Assembly: GCA_012270805.1 (NCBI GenBank)
Contig: JAAXHR010000310.1
Span: forward strand, 1 to 8,639
Reading direction: 5' to 3'
Length of the DNA: 8,639 bases
From: Dehalococcoidia bacterium
Lineage (GTDB): Bacteria; Chloroflexota; Dehalococcoidia; Lucifugimonadales; Lucifugimonadaceae
Shown here: positions 1 to 5,249 of the stretch, piece after piece
How positions within the stretch are numbered: position 1 is the stretch's first letter
How the letters are laid out: each line of letters starts with the position of its first letter
Notes under the pieces: generated by a model
The model's database searches: none
Seen by the model: the letters and a program-made list of their open reading frames with translations, nothing else
What the model was told of the DNA's origin: nothing
Translations under genes and position numbers: made by a program

Positions 1-2
1 TG

Positions 3-179
3 TTGGGGGATCGGCGTTTTGACGTCGCGCCTTATAGGTGGTCCAATTTCATGAATACCTCTGAGGCTCTCGAAGAGTTGCTCAGAGAATACCATGAGGC
101 CGCCTCCGGGGAGACGGACGCAGACTCCAGCGCCGCTCCTCCGTGGATGCGCCGGAGGAACCGCGGGGGGAGGCGATAA
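3..179 (+). CDS. Unidentified protein, C-terminal part, cut by left edge
   Basis: An open frame runs in from the left edge and ends at TAA (177-179), giving about 58 visible residues. Its composition looks protein-like: a hydrophobic/acidic helix-prone part (EALEELLREYHEAASGE) is followed by a very basic tail (MRRRNRGGRR). An internal ATG at 51 would give only 42 residues and has no clear ribosome binding site, so I prefer the tail of a longer gene that starts outside the window. I do not recognise the family. It lies on the same strand as the hicAB pair downstream. It could also be a chance frame or a decayed gene, because the next 100 bases in the same frame also look like coding sequence beyond the stop. 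Confidence 0.35.
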   Translation: MGDRRFDVAPYRWSNFMNTSEALEELLREYHEAASGETDADSSAAPPWMRRRNRGGRR

Positions 180-284
180 AAGCGCATAGCTCTGTCGCTG
201 CCGCGTCGCGATGCGCCGGAGTGGTGCGCTGCCCACATCCCCGAAGGCTACGCCACGCCCTCGGAGATCATCGACATCGCGTAA
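180..284 (+). pseudogene. Possible decayed coding remnant after the TAA at 177
   Basis: The same frame as the upstream partial ORF stays open after its stop, for 34 codons up to TAA at 282-284. It ends in a protein-like sequence (APEWCAAHIPEGYATPSEI). There is no ATG in this piece, so it is either the tail of an interrupted gene or a chance open stretch. A 12-base direct repeat, GATGCGCCGGAG, occurs at 146-157 and 210-221, which could have helped local rearrangement. No family is recognised. Confidence 0.2.
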
Positions 285-289
285 AAATC

Positions 290-457
290 TTGACAGAACG
301 TCAAAAAATCGCTCGGGAAACCGATTGGGAGACGCTCCCTTTTCACCTACAGGATGCCGTTGATGCCCTGTTGATGGAAGAAGCGCATGAGGAAAGCGGA
401 GAAACTCGACCGTTGCGCGAAATTCTTCGTGAGACTGGAGAAACACCTCAACGATAG
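290..457 (+). CDS. Possible small protein of 55 residues, unknown function
   Basis: The frame ending at TAG (455-457) is open from further upstream, but only the part from TTG at 290 has the look of a real protein. It is strongly charged and helical (TERQKIARETDWETLPFHL, then VDALLMEEAHEE and PLREILRE). The upstream extension to ATG 143 is arginine/histidine-rich and overlaps other candidate frames, so I reject it. No convincing Shine-Dalgarno precedes the TTG. Its size, charge and position just before a toxin-antitoxin pair would suit a small antitoxin-like or regulatory protein, but no domain is recognised and it may be a remnant. Confidence 0.3.
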   Translation: MTERQKIARETDWETLPFHLQDAVDALLMEEAHEESGETRPLREILRETGETPQR

Positions 458-509
458 CTTGGCTGTTTATCTGAGCTCAGCGGCAGACCGAAAACATCGT
501 CGACAGTGC

Positions 510-533
510 TTGCGTGTGATATTGTATTATGAT
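510..533 (+). promoter_or_regulatory. Weak candidate promoter for hicAB
   Basis: The AT-rich patch just upstream of hicA holds a -35-like TTGCGT (510-515) and a -10-like TATGAT (528-533). The 12-base spacing is shorter than the usual 16-18, so the -35 match is doubtful. If the -10 box is used, transcription would start near 540, leaving hardly any leader before the GTG at 545. That fits the lack of a visible ribosome binding site there. Confidence 0.25.
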
Positions 534-544
534 AGCGTATATCT

Positions 545-799
545 GTGAATAATCGCCATCGCAAGACGCTCGAAGCCATTTTCTCAGAGCCGGTGTCGCG
601 CAATATCGCGTGGCGGCGTATCGAAAACCTGCTCATTGCCGTCAACTGTGAAATGATCGAAGGCAGCGGGTCTCGGGTGGCCTTCAAAAGCGGTACACTT
701 CGCGCTGATTTCCATCGGCCTCACCCAAGTAAAGAGGCCAAACCCTATCAAGTGCGTGCCGTCCGCGAATTTCTGCAACAATTGGAGATTGAACCATGA
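545..799 (+). CDS. hicA: HicA-family mRNA interferase toxin
   Basis: HicA toxins are small double-stranded-RNA-binding-fold ribonucleases that cut mRNA and stop translation until neutralised by HicB. This 84-residue protein has the usual family length. It shows the family N-terminus (NNRHRKTLEAIF), the segment WRRIENLL, the core GSGSRVAFK followed by RADFHRPHP, and a closing helix (VRAVREFLQQLEI). In many HicA proteins the core reads GSH with a catalytic histidine; here an arginine (GSR) sits at that place, as far as I recall a feature of one subfamily, with His residues in the FHRPHP stretch nearby. The start is GTG at 545; no strong ribosome binding site precedes it. The stop overlaps the hicB start (ATGA, 796-799), the normal arrangement for translational coupling. 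Confidence 0.85.
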   Translation: MNNRHRKTLEAIFSEPVSRNIAWRRIENLLIAVNCEMIEGSGSRVAFKSGTLRADFHRPHPSKEAKPYQVRAVREFLQQLEIEP

Positions 800-1128
800 A
801 GCCTATGCGCTACAAGGGATACTCGGCCCGGATTGAATACAGTGACGAAGACGGCTGCTTCATAGGTCGCGTGGCCGGTATCCGCGATCTACTTACGTTC
901 CACGGCGAGAGCGTTGATGAAGTTCGGCAGGCGTTTGAGGAGGCATTGGATTTCTACTTGGAGACCAGTGCCGAACGGGGCGAGATGCCGAACAAGCCCT
1001 ACTCGGGCAAACTCCTGTTGCGCGTTGCGCCCGAAGTACACGCTGCGGTAGCTACCGCAGCAGAAGTCAGCGGCAAGAGCATCAATCAATGGGCTGCTGA
1101 GAGGTTGTCAGAGGCAGCCAATAGCTGA
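796..1128 (+). CDS. hicB: HicB-family antitoxin
   Basis: This is the antitoxin partner of HicA: it binds the toxin through a partially degraded RNase H-like fold and usually represses its own operon. The 110-residue protein has the HicB fold in residues 1-65 (YKGYSARIEYSDEDGCFIG, then the helix VDEVRQAFEEALDFYLE). Residues 70-107 form a ribbon-helix-helix (KLLLRVAPEVHAAVATAAE, then GKSINQWAAERLSEA), the expected DNA-binding part. The ATG at 796 overlaps the hicA stop by four bases. The pair is intact, so it may be active. A perfect 20-base palindrome lies inside the gene at the ribbon-helix-helix coding region. The operon points toward the end of the minus-strand sulfur gene cluster. Confidence 0.88.
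   Translation: MKPMRYKGYSARIEYSDEDGCFIGRVAGIRDLLTFHGESVDEVRQAFEEALDFYLETSAERGEMPNKPYSGKLLLRVAPEVHAAVATAAEVSGKSINQWAAERLSEAANS
1042..1061. repeat. Perfect 20-base palindrome inside hicB
   Basis: GCTGCGGTAG is followed directly by its reverse complement CTACCGCAGC with no spacer. It encodes part of the alanine-rich helix of the ribbon-helix-helix domain. It could be an operator for a dimeric protein or simply an effect of alanine codons (GCT/GCG/GCA); the sequence alone does not decide. Confidence 0.6.
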
Positions 1129-1230
1129 CCACCTTGTCGAAAAGCTGGCTGTACTAAACGTTGCTGAAGTGGCTTGCTGCTCCCGTCCCCAGTGGCAAAC
1201 GTCCACCGCACTGCTCCAGAGGCCGTGTCT

Positions 1231-1257
1231 AGCCTAGGCTCAGTCGAGATTTTCGAC
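1231..1257. other. Short palindromes at the convergent gene junction
   Basis: The gap between hicB (ending at 1128) and the minus-strand operon (ending at 1275) holds a 10-base perfect palindrome AGCCTAGGCT (1231-1240). It also holds a short hairpin with 5-base arms, GTCGA (1243-1247) and TCGAC (1253-1257). Neither has a GC-rich long stem followed by a T tract, so they are at best weak transcription-ending structures for either direction. Confidence 0.2.
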
Positions 1258-1274
1258 AGTACGGATATATAGCT

Positions 1275-2297
1275 CTATGGCGATCCGGGGTTGTTCGTTG
1301 ATGGCTGGGCCTGTACGCCTAGGAGACACTTATTGATGGCGATGGCCAATTCTACTCCGTGACTTCGTGTGTTGTCCGTGACAACTTTCTTGGCTCCCGT
1401 CTTCTTAACGTACCTGAGTGTCTCATTAAAATCCGCATGATTAGACAGCGCGACCCGATAGGCCCGGTCCGAATATGTCATCAATGGACCATCTTCGTTG
1501 GCCATGTACGCGCTACATGTGATGCTCGTTTCTCCGATTGGTTCGTTGCGGAAACCATCTCCCTTCGAATACAATCGAACATAGGATTGTTCCTCCATGG
1601 CAGACTGACCTGCGTCCGAGTTAAGCTCGTATAGATCCCCGATAGCGAACCCGTGATTCTGATAGACCTCTACTTCCCGAATGAGTCGTTCGCTGGCCAG
1701 AATCGGCACCCCTACGTTGACCCCGAGTACATGCAACACACGCTCGATAGTTCCTCTGTGGGCGTTGACATGCACAGAGCCATGTCGTAATCGCTCACAT
1801 ACGAGGTTTGACAGACACTCCTCCGCTTCCGCTTGGGTGTAGCGGCGTACACTTCTGGGGCTCCCGTAGGTGCTGTCCACAACAAGCTCGTCGACCTGGA
1901 TGATCTCATCGAGGGGCCAGCCGAAGTCACTTGAATAGCCGATGCGGAGGCCATCGGGTAATTCCAGCGCGACTTGGCACGAGCCGAGCATGTGGTTGGA
2001 GGGCAAAAGGAACAGCTTCGAACCGTCGTCGAGCATATGCTCAACGCCTCGCCCGACTTGATGGAGATTGTCACGGAACTCAAGATCTGCATTGCGCTCT
2101 GCGACCAGAAGTGCATACGTTTCTGGACTCATTAGAAAATCCTGAAATCCTTTGCTCTTGTCGAACTCGCTCATGTGATCAGCGTGAACATGTGTCTGGA
2201 CGCGGAAAGGATATCCTTCGGCGAAACCATCACACATTACTTTCGAACCAAGGCAGACTGCACCACTCGCAAGAACGTCAACAATGGGGTCGGGCAT
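1275..2297 (-). CDS. Beta-CASP-type metallo-beta-lactamase nuclease
   Basis: This is a predicted metal-dependent exo- or endonuclease of the metallo-beta-lactamase fold, in the branch related to Ysh1/CPSF73 and Artemis/SNM1. The 340-residue protein carries the metal-binding HVHADH (36-41), His102 in the PSNHMLGS segment, Asp124 in GYSSDF, and two later histidines, SNHAD (287) and SHG (313), which match the C-terminal motifs of that branch. A helical insert lies between about residues 145 and 225. I chose ATG 2297 because GGAGA sits 9 bases upstream and family-like sequence begins there; an upstream TTG at 2354 would add 19 basic, non-conserved residues. It overlaps the preceding ParB-like gene by 20 bases and is the last gene of the operon. 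All expected ligands are present, so it should be active. Its DNA or RNA preference cannot be read from the sequence. Confidence 0.85.
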   Translation of the reverse strand: MPDPIVDVLASGAVCLGSKVMCDGFAEGYPFRVQTHVHADHMSEFDKSKGFQDFLMSPETYALLVAERNADLEFRDNLHQVGRGVEHMLDDGSKLFLLPSNHMLGSCQVALELPDGLRIGYSSDFGWPLDEIIQVDELVVDSTYGSPRSVRRYTQAEAEECLSNLVCERLRHGSVHVNAHRGTIERVLHVLGVNVGVPILASERLIREVEVYQNHGFAIGDLYELNSDAGQSAMEEQSYVRLYSKGDGFRNEPIGETSITCSAYMANEDGPLMTYSDRAYRVALSNHADFNETLRYVKKTGAKKVVTDNTRSHGVELAIAINKCLLGVQAQPSTNNPGSP

Positions 2298-3000
2298 TCT
2301 CAAGTGTCTCCGAAATGTGGGTCCGAAGCCTCGCCTCAATGCTTTCCTTGCCAATACTCTTCATCGACGCATTAAAGTGCTCGTCTCCGACCAGCGTGAA
2401 GAACCGTTTCCCAAGCCGACCAGACGCTCCTCGGAGGTTGAGGAGTTTGATACCCGACTCCAGAATCGAATCTCTCTCCGCCTGTGTAAGTTTAATGAGG
2501 GCATCCTCGACGTTCTGATCAGTGATAGAACCGATGAAGACATAGCGCCTTTCGATTGTTGGGCGCATGCCCAAGATTTCCTTTATACATGCGCCAATAG
2601 CGCGTCCTGATCGTATCCGGAGTTGCCCTATCTGTCGAATCTCCTTGCTATTGAGGCCATCTGCTAGGATCGACCTAGCAACAGCATGCTGATCATCAGC
2701 TTCGCGAAGCCGTACTAACTCGACAGCGGACGAAAAGCCGATGGCGTTCCTGCCGGCTCCCCAATCGACTAGATGTTGAAGATCATGAGGTAGATCGAGT
2801 ATTCGCAGAAAACGACCGATGCCTGTTTCGTCGATGCGGGCTTCGGTCGCACAATCTCTAATGGATGCCCCTGAATCACGAGCCTTGCGAAAAAGCAATC
2901 CTACCTCTATCGGCGAGTACAGGCGGCCCTTCTTATGCGTCCCGTAACCTACGGACATCCGAAGGCGTCCAAGTTCCAAAGTGCTCAAACCGGCCAGCAT
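2278..3000 (-). CDS. ParB-related protein with helix-turn-helix but no nuclease/CTPase domain
   Basis: This 240-residue protein resembles the central DNA-binding part of ParB. Residues 28-72 (YSPIEVGLLFRKARDSG, then SIRDCATEARIDETGIGRFL, RILDLP) follow the typical ParB helix-turn-helix pattern. The N-terminal ParB domain with its GxRR motif is absent; only about 27 residues precede the helix-turn-helix. Residues 75-140 are helical and the last 90 residues are not recognised. ATG 3000 lies 5 bases after the stop of the full-length ParB-like gene, with AGAGGA at 3015-3010 as a good ribosome binding site. The immediate neighbour suggests the two form a heteromeric DNA-binding unit, with this one giving an extra site-recognition module. 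It may alternatively be a transcription regulator of the operon. Confidence 0.75.
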   Translation of the reverse strand: MLAGLSTLELGRLRMSVGYGTHKKGRLYSPIEVGLLFRKARDSGASIRDCATEARIDETGIGRFLRILDLPHDLQHLVDWGAGRNAIGFSSAVELVRLREADDQHAVARSILADGLNSKEIRQIGQLRIRSGRAIGACIKEILGMRPTIERRYVFIGSITDQNVEDALIKLTQAERDSILESGIKLLNLRGASGRLGKRFFTLVGDEHFNASMKSIGKESIEARLRTHISETLENARPHC

Positions 3001-3005
3001 CTAAA

Positions 3006-3830
3006 TTATTCCTCTAGGAGGTCACGATCGATCAACGCTTCTACGAGGAGCGTAGCAGCCGCTTCGTCCTGTTTGATCCCTTCCGCGTTTGCAAATTGCT
3101 GAAGGGCAGTATGAGTCTCCTGAGTCACCGTGGCGACTACCTGCACGACTTTCGATCCAGTCCTCGCATCCTCGATGACATCATCGATTGGCCTGTCAGG
3201 ATTTTTTTTGCGCTCCTGAGCAAGTTTTTTCTGTTGGGGACCCGTCATCGTTTCCATTTCCTGCGCCAATGTTGTCGCGGCCTCGACGTCTACCTCCCCG
3301 TTGTCGTCGGTGGCAGCATCCTCTGCCTTTAGAGCAACCTTGACGTCGACTTGTCCTGTATCAACCATCTCCTTCAACTCCTGAGACAACCGTGGGTACT
3401 TCACATACTTTAACACATCTTGGTAGGGCAGACCTGTAGCATCGGCTACAGCTTTTGCGTTATCATACATCTTATACAGGTAAGTGACCCCGTCGATGAG
3501 ATCTTTTCCCGAGAGCTTCCGCCGAATCAGATTCTCGGTAATCGAAATGGCTTTGGCTTCGTGTTCTTCAACCCGTTTGTCAAGAATGGCTGCCGTGATA
3601 CTTTCCAGTTTTAGAATCCTATGTGCCAAGAACCGCCGCTGGCCTGTGAGAATCTCCCATTTATCCGCTTCCCTTGCTTGGCAGACTACAATCGGCTGCA
3701 GCAGTCCTTGCATTCTGATGCTTTCGGCCAAGCCGTCGATTTCCTTGCCGACGTCTTGGAGTCGTGCCTGCCCTTTGCTGATTTTCAGGTCATCGAGCGG
3801 GATATCTTTATACTCAACTATCTTTGCCAT
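3006..3830 (-). CDS. ParB/Spo0J-like protein with C-terminal ribbon-helix-helix-like tail
   Basis: The 274-residue protein has a ParB N-terminal domain (about 5-105): IPLDDLKISKGQAR, LAESIRMQGLLQPIVV, the signature TGQRRFLAHR (62-71) and ITENLIRR (97-104). In ParB proteins this fold binds CTP; in relatives such as phage and plasmid ParB-like proteins and SspB-type proteins a similar fold has nuclease roles. A helix-turn-helix follows (about 107-170). A charged linker (175-220) leads to residues 228-270 (VVATVTQETHTALQQFA, then AAATLLVEAL), which look like a ribbon-helix-helix and may give dimerisation or a second DNA contact. The start ATG 3830 is 3 bases after the helicase stop, with GAGGAG at 3845-3840. 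No parA partner is present, so plasmid partition is unlikely; a role in DNA recognition or nicking for the sulfur system is inferred. Confidence 0.82.
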   Translation of the reverse strand: MAKIVEYKDIPLDDLKISKGQARLQDVGKEIDGLAESIRMQGLLQPIVVCQAREADKWEILTGQRRFLAHRILKLESITAAILDKRVEEHEAKAISITENLIRRKLSGKDLIDGVTYLYKMYDNAKAVADATGLPYQDVLKYVKYPRLSQELKEMVDTGQVDVKVALKAEDAATDDNGEVDVEAATTLAQEMETMTGPQQKKLAQERKKNPDRPIDDVIEDARTGSKVVQVVATVTQETHTALQQFANAEGIKQDEAAATLLVEALIDRDLLEE

Positions 3831-3833
3831 GCT

Positions 3834-5249
3834 TTAGCGCTCCTCTTTTTTAGGGGTGGGTGTCAGGAAGAAGTCTCCGGTTGCGAGTTCCAAAGTTTGC
3901 ATCAACTCCTCCTTCGTGAAACGATAAGTCCTTGTCTCAGCAGACTCGATTACTTCATCGAACAGATATTTCTTTTCTTCAAGTATCGTTTCGATGCGCT
4001 CCTCAATCGAATCGGCTACTAGGAAACGAATAACGTGTAATGGCTCCTCTCGGTCAAAGCGGTGAGCCCGATAGATCGCTTGGACCTCAACAGCGGGATT
4101 CCACCACCTGTCGAAGATCACGACGTGCGTCGCCTCTCCCAGATTCAGGCCCACGCCTCCGGCCCGAAGGGATACTAGAAGTCCCCGAGGCGCGGCCTCA
4201 GTACGAAATCGGTCCATGGCAACCTGCCTCTCGGCAAGCGACATTGATCCCGTCAAGAGGTCGTGCGGAAGCTCAATCCTATCCGAAATCCACCGTAGCG
4301 TTTCGACAAATTGCGAGAATACAAGAATGCGAGCAGAATTTCCGGCCCCTTCGCTAATAGTCTTCAGAGCGTCCAATTTTGACGAGGCGTTCGCGGGCGC
4401 ATCGAAATTACAGATGATCTTCAGCCTTGTGATGAGTCCGAGCAAAGCGGTACTGATGTCCCCGTCAGATGAGTTTTTACTGATGGTTTGGGCGCGATTT
4501 ACCCACAGCTCGTCGTATCTTGTTCTCTGCGGTACTGAGAGTTCGATTTTCAAGTCTTGAAATATAACTGGCGGAAGTTCGGCCCGAACGCCAGATTTTC
4601 GCCGCCGAAGCATCATCGACTCCAGCTTCTTGGTCAAATATGGGTTAGGAAGCTCTCGTCCAACCGACGGGTCGAGAAAACTGAGAATAGACACAATATC
4701 GTCTCTGTTATTTTCGAGGGGTGTAGCCGACAGTGCCCAAGAGCGTTTGCGCGGCAGGAGCCGGCAGGCTAGTGCGGTAGTGGAGTTCCTGTTTTTGATT
4801 CGTTGGGCCTCATCGAGAATCACGAGATCGAAGGTATTCGAGGGAATCCGGTCCAAGCCGTCAGATCGAATTTGCTCATAAGAGCTTACAAGAACTGGAA
4901 TTGGCAGTAGATAAAACACTTCGCGTTCGCGTGCGGAACCTTGTACGCGTCGTGCAGTCACCGATGGAGCCCAAGTCGAGAGTTCCATCATCCAATTAAT
5001 CGTCAACGATGCAGGTGCGACGATCAAGACTCGGCGTATCTCGTTCTGTCCGTTCAAGAGAAGCGCTAGCGCGACCGAAGTCTGGACCGTTTTCCCTAGC
5101 CCCATCTCGTCGGCGAGGAGGGCAGAGTGAGATCGATACAAGAACGCGACGCCCTCCCACTGGTAGCTATGAAGCGTCGCGGGGACGCCGAGTTGATTTT
5201 CTGCGAGACGACGAAGATCTCGCAAGTCAGGCGTCAAACAAACTTCCAT
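3834..5249 (-). CDS. SNF2-family DNA helicase/translocase
   Basis: This is a 471-residue SNF2-type ATP-dependent DNA translocase consisting of little more than the two RecA-like lobes. Motifs in order: Q-like LHSYQWEGV (27-34), Walker A DEMGLGKT (47-54), Ia (VLIVAPASLTINW), Walker B DEAQ (146-149), SATP (174-177), motif IV-like ILVFSQFVETL (308-318), motif V LRAGGVGLNL (361-370), and motif VI QAIYRAHR (390-397), a slight departure from the common QAxDRxHR. There is no accessory chromatin-type, nuclease or zinc domain. It overlaps the DUF262 gene end by 16 bases. I chose ATG 5249; a TTG two codons upstream (5255) is also possible, and neither has a strong ribosome binding site, which fits translational coupling. 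SNF2 proteins occur in several phage-defence systems, where they move along DNA; the same role is inferred here. Confidence 0.92.
   Translation of the reverse strand: MEVCLTPDLRDLRRLAENQLGVPATLHSYQWEGVAFLYRSHSALLADEMGLGKTVQTSVALALLLNGQNEIRRVLIVAPASLTINWMMELSTWAPSVTARRVQGSAREREVFYLLPIPVLVSSYEQIRSDGLDRIPSNTFDLVILDEAQRIKNRNSTTALACRLLPRKRSWALSATPLENNRDDIVSILSFLDPSVGRELPNPYLTKKLESMMLRRRKSGVRAELPPVIFQDLKIELSVPQRTRYDELWVNRAQTISKNSSDGDISTALLGLITRLKIICNFDAPANASSKLDALKTISEGAGNSARILVFSQFVETLRWISDRIELPHDLLTGSMSLAERQVAMDRFRTEAAPRGLLVSLRAGGVGLNLGEATHVVIFDRWWNPAVEVQAIYRAHRFDREEPLHVIRFLVADSIEERIETILEEKKYLFDEVIESAETRTYRFTKEELMQTLELATGDFFLTPTPKKEER

Noticed and set aside
137..159. GC-rich hairpin (TCCTCCG / CGGAGGA) as a terminator
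   Set aside because: Seven-base arms with a 9-base loop and no T tract; it falls within a possible coding end, so there is no good case for a terminator.
143..289. Extension of the small left ORF up to ATG 143
   Set aside because: The extension is Arg/His/Cys-rich and unlike its C-terminal half, and it overlaps frames that look more protein-like; it is probably an out-of-frame reading.
2298..2354. Upstream TTG start for the MBL nuclease
   Set aside because: It adds 19 basic residues that fall inside the preceding gene. ATG 2297 has GGAGA at good spacing and begins the family-like sequence.
3006..3830. Plasmid partition (ParB) locus
   Set aside because: No ParA ATPase, parS-like repeats or replication gene is seen; the gene is embedded in the sulfur operon.
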